From Sequoia sempervirens (taxonomy: Eukaryota > Streptophyta > Pinopsida > Cupressales > Cupressaceae), in NCBI GenBank assembly GCA_007258455.2, contig VDFB02115090.1:1-64000 (forward strand): 64,000 nucleotides of DNA, in the 5' to 3' direction. The notes under the pieces were generated by a model. It was not told the DNA's origin and ran no database searches. It saw nothing but the letters and a program-made list of their open reading frames with translations. The translations under genes were made by a program, and so were the position numbers. The stretch's first letter is position 1, and each line of letters starts with the position of its first letter. Positions 48,045-60,000 of the stretch are shown in pieces.

Positions 48045-48900
48045 TAGTTTAGGGTATAGGGTTTATACTTGAGGGTATAAGGTATAAGGTTTAGGGTTGA
48101 GGGTATAGGGTTAAGAGTTTATGGTATAGGATTGAGGGTATAGAGTTTTGGGTTGAGGATATTAGGTACATAGGGTTGAGGGTATAAGTTTTATACTTGA
48201 TATTATAAGGTTAATGGTCAAGGATATAGGGTTTATAGTGGAGGGTATAAGGTTGAGGGTGTAGGGTTGAGGGTATAAGGTATAGGGTTTAGGTTTAAGG
48301 GTATAGGGTATAGTGTTTAAGGCATAGGGTTGAGGGTATAGGGTGAAGGGTATAGGGTTTATTATTGATGATATAATGTATAAGTTTTAGGCTATAATGT
48401 TTAGGGTTGAGGGTATGAAGGTTATGGTTGAGGGTTTAGGGTATAGGCTTAAGGGCCTAGGGTTGAGGGATACTATTCAAGTTTGATGGTATAGGGTTGA
48501 GTGTATCTAGGGTATAGGGTTTAGGGTTTAGGGTTGATGGTATTGGGTATAGGGTTGAGGGTATATGGTTTATGGTTGAGGGAATAAGGTATAGGGTTTA
48601 GGGTATCGATTTTAGGGTTGAGGGTTTAGTGTATAGTATTTATGGCCTAGTGTTGAGGGATAGTGTTTAGGGTTTAGGGTATAAGGTTGAGAATATAAGG
48701 TATAGGGTTTATGGTTGAGGGTATTGGGTATAGGGTCGAGGGTATAGGGTTAATGGTTGAGGGTATAAGGTATAGGGTTGAGGGTTGAGGGTATGAAGCT
48801 TAGGGTTGAGGATATAGGGTATAGGGTTTATGGTTTAGGGTATTAGGTATAGGGTATAAGGTATAGGGTTAAGGGTGTGGGTTTTAGGATCAAGGGTGTT
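48045..48900 (+). repeat. Long degenerate telomere-like array
   Basis: About 850 bases can be cut into heptads in nearly constant register. The main types are GTTTAGG (the plant telomere unit, TTTAGGG rotated), GTTGAGG, GTATAGG and GTATAAG, often in the order GTATAAG-GTATAGG-GTTTAGG-GTTGAGG, which gives a 28-bp higher-order unit. The G-rich strand is the plus strand throughout. Pure TTTAGGG tandem runs are absent, so this is an old interstitial array or a satellite derived from telomere sequence, not a chromosome end. Confidence 0.88.
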
Positions 48901-49514
48901 AAGTTTACAATTATATGTTTCCATAAAGGATATAACATGCTCACGATTTAGAAAAGTTAAAACATGCTCATTATTTATATAAGTTAAAATGCACTCATGC
49001 TTTAACATGGGCACATTTTAAGGAATGCTAAAAAAGGGTAAAAATGCATGTGATCCATGGTTCAAGACCATGTGGTTTGTTATTCTCTGCTTTCTATATA
49101 ATATCAAAAAAAGAAACACTTTTTCATGGTGTTGAAAAAAGAACAAGCATATTTTATGCCATTCCACCACCCTTTTTATTTGACAACATAGAATAAGGAA
49201 ATACCTATGTTTTTAGACCAAATTTGATTATATGAACTAATATTTTCATGTTTTGGTGTTGGAATGCTAATTATGATTTTTTAATTTTTTTCTAATAATA
49301 TAGATTCAATATTTTCATATTTTTTACTGATTATATATTAGATTTATATTTGAATTGAACATAGAAAACAAAGGAACTTGGCGAAAATCTCAATTTTTTG
49401 AGGAATTTGAAGCAAAAAGGTAACTAGTCATAATTTTGTAATTTTTAAATCAAATATTGAATTTTAAGGTATGTTCTATTTATCTTTCTACCTTTTTGTG
49501 CATGTCACCTTGTC
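48901..49514. other. Intergenic, nothing recognised
   Basis: AT-rich. ACATGCTCACGATT/ACATGCTCATTATT words repeat at 48945-49010 just after the array. No gene. Confidence 0.5.
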
Positions 49515-49519
49515 CACTT
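49515..49519. repeat. TSD of solo LTR, left
   Basis: CACTT, repeated at 49864-49868. Confidence 0.8.
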
Positions 49520-49863
49520 TGTTAGGAATTGTATGCAGAAAATATCAATTACATGTAAATAGAGATTAAACAGAGGAATGAAAAACACATAAATAATAAC
49601 AACAAGAGACAATATTTAATGTGGTTCACCGAAACTTGGGCTACATCCACCAACAAAGAGTCCAATATTATTATCTATTAAATTGAACTAATTACAACTA
49701 GTAATCCTTGCAACTAGACCCCTGGACCCCGCAAGGGGCACTGCCCCTGGACCCCGCAAGGGGCGCTACCCCTTGACCCCGATAAATAATTGGGGGGAAA
49801 CTGTGCCAATAAAAGTGGGGAAAAATTTAACCTCTGAGTCTGATTAGGCTCCATATACCAACA
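49520..49863 (+). mobile_element. Solo copia-type LTR
   Basis: A 344-bp sequence starting TGTTAGGAATTG and ending ATATACCAACA, bounded on both sides by CACTT. TGTTAG/CCAACA ends and 5-bp duplications are standard for Ty1-copia LTRs, and the internal AATGTGGTTCACCGAAACTT and GGGCTACATCCACC blocks are typical of plant copia LTRs. With no internal region present, this is a solo LTR left by recombination between two LTRs. Perfect duplications and intact ends suggest it is younger than most repeats here. Confidence 0.85.
49720..49785. repeat. GC-rich 25-bp tandem repeat inside the solo LTR
   Basis: CCCCTGGACCCCGCAAGGGG occurs twice, plus a partial third copy. Each unit can fold on itself (CCCC with GGGG). 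It is a sharp GC island in AT-rich DNA. Confidence 0.8.
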
Positions 49864-49868
49864 CACTT
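49864..49868. repeat. TSD of solo LTR, right
   Basis: CACTT, identical to 49515-49519. Confidence 0.8.
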
Positions 49869-51538
49869 CCTAGTTCTCAAAAAACTATATGCAAAGGATT
49901 ACATATTTGTTGAAATAATATTATTTGTACATTGACAAATATAGTTGGGAAATATCACTTCCTCTCTACAAAATGGTTAGAAGAATAAATCTTTCTACAT
50001 TAGTAACATGTTGGATATTGACATGATGTCTTATTATACATCCACACACATATTACTATTATAGAGTATCAACAGCTATGTGGTTATACACCATCAATAG
50101 AAAGCTTCATAATTATTCTTATAGATAGAGTGAACAGGTTCTCTTAATTTCACTCTTGTACATCAATGTTATGCCACACTATAAAAGTTTGACATCAAGC
50201 ACTAATTTGATTAAATCACCTTGGGATCAAATTAATGTAATACCAATTGGTATATCCTAGATAATATGCTAGCACATTAGATCCATACAATTTTGATTTG
50301 AAATATCATAGCATTCACATAATTGTATCAATTTTTATTATCCTTATTGGATTCCTCCAAAATAAACAAAACTACAACATTAGTGTTGAATATCTATGTA
50401 ATTCATTATCATGTATATGGAATATTCACACATTCCATTGAGAGTAATTTTCCATGTTTTTTTCTACCACCTCATGCTATAGATTTTTGACCTACAAGAA
50501 ATTCTTGTAGGGATTTATCATCCATCTATACTCTTCGTGCATAGAGATAATAGCTCCACATCCACAATTTTTCTTCATGCTCTTCTACTCCACTTAACTT
50601 GCAAATTTTTTTCCCCTAGCTTCAATTTCTACTATTTAGAGTTCTCCATCTCCACTTCCAATTCAAATTTCCACATCCCTCCACTTACTCCACATTTAGT
50701 TCAAACCATTTTTTCCAAGACTAAAATTCACTTTGGCATCTAGCAACAAGTCATTTAACCAACCCCACTCTATTAGAGGGATGTTTCACCAACAAAATTT
50801 TAATGTAATCTATTTCAATTACTTTATCTACACTTTCTCACATGGTCCTACACTCAAGCTCATTGAAAGGGAATACTATATTATTGATATGGGACATGTT
50901 GTAGGATTAGGAAGACCATGCCTTGTTTCTAAGGATGTATTTGTAGTTATTTCAATGTGATTCAAGGAGAAGAAATGTCTGCATTATATAGGAATCCTTT
51001 TACATGTGTTAGTGTATGAATTCACACCATGAATGTAGGTTATTTCTCAGTGACCAATTGTACCCTACTCCATCTAGGACATCTTTTTAAAGTATTTTTT
51101 AGGGATGATTCAGCTAGTAATATTAATTGATGTGATTCTATAGTGCAAGATTTAGGTTTACACCCTACTTTGTATATAAAGTATGTTTTGGTTCTCTTTT
51201 AAGAGAGGTTGGTAGCTTAAGGTTTTGAAAGATGCTAGAATGTCCCAGTTAAATGTAGGGTAGCCATAAATTCTAGTTCAATTCATTACAAGGATGGTAA
51301 GATTGTGAAATCCAAATATTTTAATATTGTAAGTTATTTTTATAAGAGAACATCTCCATGATAGTTTCTATCTCTTCAAAATAACCAAATAGTCATAACT
51401 AGGATTTTTCATAACCAGACTTGTTGGCATGAATGTAATGTTGGATTTGATGAATGTGACCATGCTATGATAATATTTTAAATGCCTTTTAATGATCTCT
51501 TTTATATTATGAATGGATTATGAAATTTTATAATGTAA
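49869..51538. other. Intergenic, nothing recognised
   Basis: AT-rich. Frames at 50537-50743 and 50733-50960 are short and without recognisable domains. Confidence 0.5.
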
Positions 51539-52570
51539 TGTAGAGAGTTATTTCACAACCCCCACAAAAAAAATCCTTTCTTAAAACATAAGAAATAATA
51601 AGAAATACTCATTCAAACATTGCTACAAATAAACACAAAAATCTGCTCTCTTCTTGCAACCAAATCATAGACTTGCATTACAAATTCATGCACATTGATT
51701 ACATCAGTTCTCAATGGACTCAAGGGCTGCAACATAGCCCACAAGAAATACAAAACAGCAAAATAATGAAATCTACAGCAAAAATAAATCTTCCCACACA
51801 CTCCTCAAAACCCTTCTTGCAAACAAACTCTCAAAACAAGCATTGGCAACTTGCAATCAACAACTCTCCTTAAAAAAAATCTCTGTTGTAGCTGCATTTT
51901 TCTCCCCTCAACCTACAAATAAAATTTCTCAAAATCCTCCTACATCATCCTCCTCCAAGAATGCTCCACCCCTCCCTCCAAAATTGTCTTCCAATTCTTC
52001 TTTATTTATTTCACAATTCTCTAGATTCTCCACTATTACTCAGAGAATTAATTAAAATTAAATTTTTTGCTCTCCACCACCAAGTACGCCATCTCCTTTA
52101 GTTGTAAAAATTAGACTTCAAATGATAATTAAAACTTATTAAAAATCCACTCACAATAGCCTTGACAAAGATAGGAGGTTGAAGTTTTCTTCCCTTCTTT
52201 ATCTCCTGAAAAAGTAGAAAGTTAATGCTTGACTTGGGTGCCCATTTCCCACTCCCTATTTTTTATGGATCAACATTAAATTTTTTTAAAACTCCATTCT
52301 CAAATTATAATGCCTCATGTTGTGTTTTCAATTATTTAGCAATTTAAATGCTTTAATTGTACTTTTTACTCTACACCCCACTAGTCAACTTGTCAAAGTG
52401 CAAAATAAATTTAATTGACAAGTTTAATTATTTGAAGATAAATAATTTTCCACCTCTCAACATGTAATCCAAGCCCAAAATTAATTTATTTTAAAATTTC
52501 AAAAATGCTTCCACAAAATTCACCTCTTTTTGTTGATACAGGAGTACCAATTGCCATGGATGCTCCTGCA
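51539..52570 (-). repeat. 3' LTR of the minus-strand element
   Basis: Starts TGTAGAGAGTT and ends GGATGCTCCTGCA on the plus strand, parallel to 53861-54884 with scattered substitutions and small indels. Confidence 0.9.
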
Positions 52571-53690
52571 TGAGACACCCATGGTAGAAAAGAAATATTT
52601 CATGAGTTGCACTCAGAAATATTTAGAGAACCTATGTTTGTCTTGGATCCATCTCACCTCCTTGTACACTGGGATCTTCCCATTCATCAAATTATGTAAC
52701 CTCACAATATTATATCCTTTCATCTTTACTCCTCTACACTTCATGTATTTCAAAACTTTCAATCTAACCTCCCACCAATTTATTCCATCAGAATTAACAA
52801 TCAAATATATACCTCCACCTTCAACAAAAAAAATGTACTTCATTACCTCTAATGATGTTTTACCTTTTTCCTCGTTTACCTGGTTTGCAATGTGATTTGT
52901 TACTCCCATTATGCCTTCAGAAAGACATATCGCTGATGAAATTTGATCTTCAAAACCCAATTTTATGTTAGCACCACAATCGATAGATTCATTCTCCACA
53001 TTTTGTAACAAATATTCAAGCTCTGTTATCAAGGAATCTTCATCTTCAATATTTCAATCAAACAATCATAAGAAAACTGTATTTTCACCTCAGTCTGTTC
53101 ACCACTCACATCTACTTCCAAAGGATTTATTCATGAAACCTTTGAATCCACTTTTACATTCTCAATATCATCAAAACATGTACTAAAATATGAAATTACC
53201 TCTTTACCTTTAACTTGAACCTCTACATTACCTAAAATTTTCTCATTCAACTCTCTTTCAACTGCTATAATCCGCATCAATAAATCATCTCCTTCACTTT
53301 CTTCTATGCCCTCCAAAGGACACTCTTTTTTTGCAATATTTTTAGTCTCATCCTCCATGTCTTCCAATAGACATCCCTCTTCAAGTTCATCAATCTCTTC
53401 GTACTCATACTCTTCTTCTTCTTCGGTGTCACATGCATGACACTCTACTTCTTCTTTCTTTCTTGCAATCAAAACATCATTACAATAATAAAAATTACCA
53501 CCTACTCCCTTCTTCATTTCTTGTTTTCTCATTTCAATCTATGTTGCCAATTTATTCACTTGTTGCAACTCTACCATTCCAACTCTTATTCTTTCTTGTA
53601 TCTTCTCTGTGATTTCCTATAATCTGGGAATCCACAAAAATGTTCTAATGACAAAATTACTTTTCCTCTTCCTATTTTTCATTTAAATGC
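52571..53690 (-). pseudogene. Acidic gag-like frame of the non-autonomous element
   Basis: On the minus strand, a basic N-terminal stretch (from about ATG 53682: MKNRKRKSNFV) leads, past stops, to a 133-codon frame from ATG 53532. That frame contains a very acidic block (TEEEEEYEYEEIDELEEG) and a pair of cysteines (VECHACD). After another stop and frameshift a second frame (53032-52613) contains NVENESIDCGANIKLGFEDQ and INWWEVRLKVLKYMKCR. The pieces appear to be one ancestral protein of about 350 residues. It has no zinc knuckle and no enzyme motif. The function is unknown; by position it replaces gag. It ends within about 50 bases of the 3' LTR. Confidence 0.55.
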
Positions 53691-53737
53691 CTCTCAAAGC
53701 CTCAACAACAAAACTTTCAAAAACTTTAGGCTCTTCA

Positions 53738-53831
53738 CATGTAAACTGCCTCACATTCAGCGATCTGTTTACACAATCTTCACTCTTAGGTCCTCATGCA
53801 AACTGCCTCACATTGGACGCTCTGCTTGCAC
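53738..53831. repeat. Direct repeat beside the primer-binding site
   Basis: CATGYAAACTGCCTCACATT and its neighbours form two copies of about 37 bases (53738-53774 and 53795-53831), 57 bases apart, between primer site and reading frame. This is the leader region of the element, where packaging or dimerisation signals would lie. Confidence 0.75.
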
Positions 53832-53840
53832 ACTCAAGAA

Positions 53841-53856
53841 CCTGGCTCTGATACCA
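53841..53856 (-). other. tRNA-iMet primer-binding site
   Basis: TGGTATCAGAGCCAGG on the minus strand, complementary to the 3' end of initiator tRNA-Met, four bases inside the 5' LTR. Confidence 0.9.
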
Positions 53857-53860
53857 CTAA

Positions 53861-54884
53861 TGTAGAGAGTTATTTCACAACCCCCACAACAAAAATCCTT
53901 TCTTAAAACATAAGAAATAATCATTTAAACATTGTTGCAAATAAACACAAAAATTTGCTCTCTTCTTGCAACCAAATCACAGACTTGCATTACAAATTCA
54001 TGAGAATTGATTATATTAGTTCTCAAGGGACTCAAGGGCTGCAACATATCCCACAATAAATCCAAAATAATAGCAAAATAATGACATCTATAGCAAAAAC
54101 AAATCTACCCACACACTCCTCAAAACCCTTCCTGCAAACAAACTCTCAAAACAAGCATTGGCAACTTGCAATTAGGAACTCTCCTTAAAAAAAATATCTA
54201 TTGTAGCTGCATTTTTCTCCCTTCAACCTGAAAATAAAATTTCTCAAAATCCTCCTACATCATCCTCCTCCAAGAATGCTCCATCCCTCCCCCCAAAATT
54301 GTCTTCCAATTCTTCTTTATTTATTTCACAATTCTCTAGATTCTCCTCTACTACTCAGAGAATTAATTAAAATTAAATTTTCTGATCTCCACCACCAAGT
54401 ACACCATCTCCTATAGCTGCAAAAATTAGACTTCAAATGATAATTAAAACTTATTAAAAATTCACTCACAACAGCCTTGGAAAAGATAGGAGGTTGCAGT
54501 TTTTTTCCCTTCTTTATCTTTTGGAAAAGTAGAAAGTTAATGCTTGACTTGGGTGCCTATTTCCCACTCCCTACTTTTTAGGGATCAACAATTTTTTTTT
54601 TAAAACTCCATTATCAATTTATAATGCCTCATGTTTTGTTTTCAATTATTTAGCAATTTAAATGCTTTAATTATGCTTTTTACTTTACACCCTACTAGTC
54701 AATTTGTCAAAGTGAAAAATAAATTTAATTGACAAGTTTAATTATTTGAAGATAAATAATTTTCCACCTCTCAACATGTATTCCAAGCCCAAAATTAATT
54801 TATTTTAAAATTCCAAAAATTCTTCCACAAAATTCACCTGTTTTTTTTTATACAAGATTATCAACTGCCATGGATGCTCCTACA
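53861..54884 (-). repeat. 5' LTR of the minus-strand element
   Basis: Parallel copy of 51539-52570; its minus-strand start reads TGTAGGAGCATCC. Confidence 0.9.
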
Positions 54885-55906
54885 TGATAATGGAATAATA
54901 ATTATGTTGTTTTATTGAATATCATAATATTTTATATGTATTTGCATACATATAAAAAAAAAATCTTGTTATTTTATGTTATTTTCCTTTGATATAAAAG
55001 ATTTATTACCCAAATAATAGATATCAATATGGGAACCTTTTGGCCAATTTCACACCTTCAAGACAAATCAAACCATCCACCAATAGTTATAAGAGTATGG
55101 TAGTCTATGCATGTTGTTCATCAATCGAGTAATATAAACCAAGGAATAGTCTTAAGAAATCTCAAATAGATAAATTCTCATGGGATCATGTCCAAAGTGT
55201 CTACACATTACCATTGTGTATGTAATGAGAAATGAAAACACCTTAAAGGATTATTATGAAGCTAATATATGTAGGAACATGTGCAAGGTGGTCTTACCTA
55301 TATAGAGGTTACTACAACTATCCTTTCTTGACTTAATGATAAATTTTTAGGTCAAGAATGTAATTTGGGTCCAGCTACTATCATTTTGGTTGTTCATTTT
55401 CTTTGATTTAAATACCTATTTAAGTATACCTCTAGAAAGACCCTAATAATTTCAAGTTGACATCAAAGCCTAGGAGAGATAACCAAATCTCATAGCTATC
55501 CTTTAACCATCATAATTTTTTTGATGATCCTCTTCTTCCCTTCTAGAAGATAAGCCCTTAGTCTTGAAGGTGGAGAAAATATCTAGGATTTGGGAGAGCT
55601 ATTTTGGGATCCAACATTTTTGCATTGTCACTAGGGCTAATCTTGTTGGCATAAGTTGGGAGGCTACTAACTCAAGAGAGAAATGTTGGATTGAAATGAA
55701 TTGAAGAATTTTTATGTGGTTGAAGCCAAATATTTTTATTTGCATTGGATGTTTGGTCTTCTTCAAGGATCTCCTCTTTTATAAGAGGTGATGATTCTGC
55801 TATCAAGAATAAAAAGTATTTCATTGCTATTGTAACTTTCTATTCTTGGTATTTCAAAAATCACATCTAATATATGCAATGGTTGGTTTTAATTTAAATT
55901 TTTTTA
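54885..55906. other. Intergenic, nothing recognised
   Basis: AT-rich with no domain-bearing frame. Confidence 0.45.
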
Positions 55907-56095
55907 ATTGAATTTTTTTTTTTTTTTAGACTGCAGGAATCGGGTAGCACGACCCCATATAAACTGCAGTGCACCTGGTAAACTTTTTAACGTGACCGGC
56001 AGAGCTGGCGCAACACACCCTCCGGTACCACGGGGGTGGGGGAGACTAGACCTCATGACCAACCTCCTGCAACAGGAAATTTATTGAATTTTTTT
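55907..56095 (-). mobile_element. tRNA-type SINE with poly(A) and target-site duplication
   Basis: A GC-richer insert of about 150 bases in AT-rich DNA. Its minus strand ends in TGCAGTCT plus a long A-run (the T-run at 55913-55927). ATTGAATTTTTTT occurs at both ends (55907-55919 and 56083-56095), a probable duplication, though it is T-rich. On the minus strand, near the 5' end, GGTCATGAGGTCTAGTCTCC resembles an RNA polymerase III box B (GGTTCGANTCC type). A good box A is not seen, so it is 5'-truncated or diverged. Confidence 0.65.
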
Positions 56096-56307
56096 TAAGC
56101 ATATTATGTTTATATTTATTTTCTCTCCCTTGCATGGTGGTGCAAGATTAATTATAGTTGACCTATGTGGATACAAGTTTCTTAGCCTAGGTATTCCTTC
56201 AAGTGCATCATATTTTTCAAACCTTAGGATTTCTTACTAGATTCCCATGAATATTTTAATGATGCATACTCATGCTACTCAAGTATCCATGCATATTATG
56301 AAAACCC

Positions 56308-57490
56308 ATGCCCTATTTAAAATTAGTCATGTATGCAAGAATAAAGAACATCAATGAACTTGTGAAACATAATGAAAATTTTGAGAAGATTAATCAAGAA
56401 ATTACAAGAAAAATATTTCCTTACTATTACAAAAAGCTAGGTTTCTCCATTCCCAAAAAAATATTTAGATCCCATTTACAAACCACTAAACCTCTGTTGA
56501 GTCAATTATGAGAGGTGAATAATAAAATATGAGAGATATAGATTCATGCCAAGGTTTGATGTGTATGAAATTCATGAGGGGGATGCACATTCCTTTGCAT
56601 TTTCATAATATATGAATGTATTATTTTTGAAGATGGGAACATGTGATGATATTATTTGTTAGGTCCTTATGTGGAAAGGCAATAAATTGGTTTGATAATT
56701 TTCTTAAGCAATCCTTTTCTTCATGAAATGATCATGTGGCTACATTTGGTGAAGATTTTGCACGAAATCTAGACCTTTCTATTCTTGTTGAAATTTTGGA
56801 GAACATTAAATGGAAAGGAGAGTCTAGCATGGAGTTCAGTCATAGGTTCTTGGTTGCCATTTCCTTGATCCCAAAAAAAAATTAAACTTAATGTGCATTT
56901 GTATGTATTAATATGTTCCTAGATTCTTATGATGTTAGTATTGAGTCAATGCAAGAAGAATTTAATTTAAAAAATATGCTGCAAGAATCCGTATTTCTTG
57001 ATTACATTGAAAAAGTGAGAAATGATATGATTACAAATTTATTATCCTCCATTGTGCCCGTGTTTTTGGTAATGAGCATACTATTATAGATAGTGATCAA
57101 ATGGATGCAACATGTTATATAAGCACAATGTTATTTTTTTATTATGTTCATGTGTAGGTAGAGGAAGGTGTTGGTGCATGTTATGACAACAATGTATAGA
57201 ATAATGATAGTGTTTACACCTACCTTCGATTGGATCAGTCATCTATGAGTGATTATAATGAAGAATTAAATAATGAAGTCCATTTTAGGGGTAAGAAATA
57301 TGACCCTACTACTTGTTGTAGTAGTGTGGATAGAGAAGAAGACATGCATGCAAGCGAAGAAAAAGATGAATCATCTCATTCAAATAATTATAATATAGTG
57401 TATACACATGCTGATGATACAAATGATGAACAAGAAATTAATTTCCTATTTGATATATTTTCTTCTTTTGTTTCAATTTTTTTATTTTAA
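56308..57490 (+). pseudogene. Gypsy-type gag remnant
   Basis: A 67-codon frame at 56308-56511 is followed, after several stops, by a stretch near 56655-56880 reading VRSLCGKAINWFDNFLKQSF and ESSMEFSHRFLVAISLIP. That matches the retrotransposon gag capsid pattern (L.G.A..W......F, then F...F). A frame at 57230-57490 is acidic and His/Asp-rich. Reading frames are broken throughout. No LTRs could be assigned. The stretch 58010-58500 contains further in-frame pieces (SNKLDASVPKFECFTLAHHI) that could be downstream polyprotein, but I recognise no enzyme motif. Confidence 0.55.
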
Positions 57491-59334
57491 TTTTTTTAAT
57501 AATTGTTTGCATGAGGATAGCATAGACACAACTATACATGAAAAAAATGCAAAAAAATAGTGTTGGTATAGCTAATTATGTCCATTGTGAATAATTTACA
57601 CTTGAATATTGCAAAGATAATGATAATATGGAATCATATGAGAACCTATTTGTTTGGTGTAAAAAAATTCTAACCTTTTTCATGTCGATTACACTTCAAA
57701 GTGGTTATCATATAATTTTCATATAGTGAATGTGAATTAATATATTTTCTATAGGTCTTAATTTAGTAGCACATGCATCACAACAAATTGTAAAAGTGTG
57801 TATACAATAACAAGACAATCTAGAGAATGTTGCTCTTCACATGAGATGTCTCATGATTCTATTTTTTATGTTGATATTTGTAATAAAATTGTGGGTCAAT
57901 TACATGATCCAAACATGGAGATTATTCACATGTTTTATAGTGAGACATGTTGGCCTATTGTTATCCAATATTTTAAAATGAGTATTTAGTTGGGTATGAA
58001 TTTTTTATTCATGGTGAAGATGTGACTTCTAACAAATTGGATGCTAGTGTTCCCAAGTTTGAGTGTTTCACTTTGGCCCATCATATAGTATGTGATGGTG
58101 TTGAGAAAAAATAAATATACCAATGTGAAAATCAACTTGTTTCTCAAGCTTTTTTATACCAGAGCTTCAAAATGTCAAGTTTGATGTGCATGAGGAGCTT
58201 TGTTGTGCAATTCAATAGGTTAGTGTGGCATATTTTTCATTCCAATGTGAGTTGGAAGAATTTATTTTTGCTTCAATTCTACTAAGGAGGTTAATAAGTA
58301 CATGATAATATTTTTATTCCATTTGAGGTTGACCAAAGTTTTTAAATAAATTACCCTTACTTATTATGTATACAAATGATATAGTACAAGGTGGTGTGGT
58401 GGCCTATTTTTTATGGTTTCCTTGCAATGGAAAGATTTATAGTGGAGTTGGGATTGACTCTTTTGGGTCCAATAACATGTTGATGTAGGGTGTGTGCAAG
58501 AAGTTGGGTCCACTTTTTAGCAAAAAAATGGAAGTTTTTTTCTTGATTTTTAGAATTTATCACATTTGATCTAAAAATTTGAAGCACTTAAAGATTGAAT
58601 CTTTAAAAATTCAATAATATGAAATTTAGTACTCAAAGTCTAGTTTCCAAATATGTAATTTATTTTAATAACCAAATGATACAAATTTATTTTCAATAGG
58701 CATGTCTAAAAATCACTGTTTAAAAGTCACTTTTTGAGGACCATACCATGCATGTGTATGTCAACCATATTTTGACCTAAATAAAAGTATTTTTTTGAAT
58801 CCTTTTGGGAAAAGATCTATAAGACACTAAATATTGTTCAAAGTATTTTTTGTAATTTTTTCTGAATAATTTTTCAATTAATTTTTTATTGGTCATAATT
58901 GTTGTTTTGAAAACCCCTCATGTACGTCATGCATAAGATGACCTAAAATTATCTTTTTTGATTTCTTTTTGAATTGAAAGAGAATTATTTGAAGATTGTT
59001 CACATATTAAAAAAATTCAAAAAATTATTTCAATAAAAAGTTATTAAAATAATTGGAAATCCTATTATATCAAGTTTATGGACTAGTTTCATCAAAAATT
59101 ATTTCAAAAATAGAAAAATAATCCAATTTTTTTTTTTTAAATTATTTGAAATCCACACAATCTCATCTATAATGGGTTTTAATTTTGTCAAAAAATTCTA
59201 CAAAAAACATCTCCAGACATATGTCGATAGTCACTCTTTTCTAGTGACAGTGACATGACCTTCAAGTTGCAGGTCAAAGCAAGTCCAAAGCTAAGGGTTA
59301 GTGTTGGCAAGAGACACTGAAATTTTTTTTTAGG
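57491..59334. other. Degraded retroelement or intergenic DNA
   Basis: Mostly AT-rich with weak coding debris before 58500 and T-rich sequence after. No feature is firm. Confidence 0.4.
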
Positions 59335-60000
59335 TGTTGTCATTGATGGCAGCCCTTTTTATTGGTTTGATTTGTGCATCATCATTTGATCATACCAGCA
59401 GTTAGATTGAAGAAAATCAATCTAGAACAGAGCATCTTGTAGTTTTGTGTTCATCGATTCATGTGTAGATTTTATGTTAGTATTTTGTGTTGTGAATCTC
59501 AGGGAAGATCGTTTGACGTATGATCTATGTTACCCTTGAATCTTAGAGCCTTGTATCAATTTTTGTGCAAGTTAGAAGATCTGGTTGGTAATTTTTTTGT
59601 TCATCAATGCATGAAGGTCAACTAAGTGAATATAGCGTGTTGTGGATATTTGAGGAGTAATTGTTTAAGTGATTTTTTGTTCAATCATTTTGATTTGGTT
59701 CCTCACTATGTTGTGGCCGACTTTGGTGGATGTGCATTGAATACTATTTAAGATTTGAGTTGACAGTTTGTAAATATTTTTCTTATTTTATTGAAGTCGA
59801 CATGTAGCGATTAAATCTTTAGTCACGGATATATATAAGCGATCAATTGTATCATTTTGATATATGTATGAAGTGTGTTAGTGTGTGTTGTGAATAATAG
59901 AATGATTGAAGAGCGATTATGCATAATTGAAACATATATTTTGGGAACCTAAATGCTTGCTCTAGCACTTCTAGGTTTTTCACCTAAAGGAGAGAGATTT
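59335..60000 (+). other. Possible LTR-like stretch, ends not found
   Basis: TGTTGTCATTGATGGCAGCC at 59335 resembles the start of some copia LTRs, and the following T/G-rich sequence has LTR-like composition. No right end, second copy or target-site duplication was identified. Confidence 0.25.

Larger units (their letters stand above)
51539..54884 (-). mobile_element. Complete non-autonomous LTR retrotransposon
   Basis: Two direct repeats of 1032 and 1024 bases (51539-52570 and 53861-54884), clearly over 90% identical, enclose 1290 bases. On the minus strand the LTR ends in TGTAGAAA-free form ...ACTCTCTACA. Four bases later comes TGGTATCAGAGCCAGG (53856-53841), the primer site for initiator tRNA-Met used by most Ty1-copia elements, which fixes the orientation. 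The internal part is too short for protease, integrase, reverse transcriptase or RNase H, and none is seen. It carries one broken acidic reading frame instead. The size class fits TR-GAG or LARD-type non-autonomous elements. Flanking five-mers (TGTAA and TGATA) are similar but not identical, so the target-site duplication is unproven. LTR divergence marks an old insertion. Confidence 0.88.

Noticed and set aside
48045..48900. A true chromosome end
   Set aside because: The array is degenerate, lacks pure TTTAGGG runs and continues into ordinary DNA on both sides.
50537..50960. Two adjacent short frames as a small gene
   Set aside because: Low-complexity Ser/Phe/His-rich peptides without recognisable motifs; typical chance frames.
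51534..54889. TGTAA and TGATA as the target-site duplication of the non-autonomous LTR element
   Set aside because: They differ at two of five positions and share bases with the sequence inside the element; not good enough to claim.
59335..59900. Copia LTR starting TGTTGTCATTGATGG
   Set aside because: Only the start looks right; no end, duplicate or target-site duplication could be found. Listed as a weak feature only.
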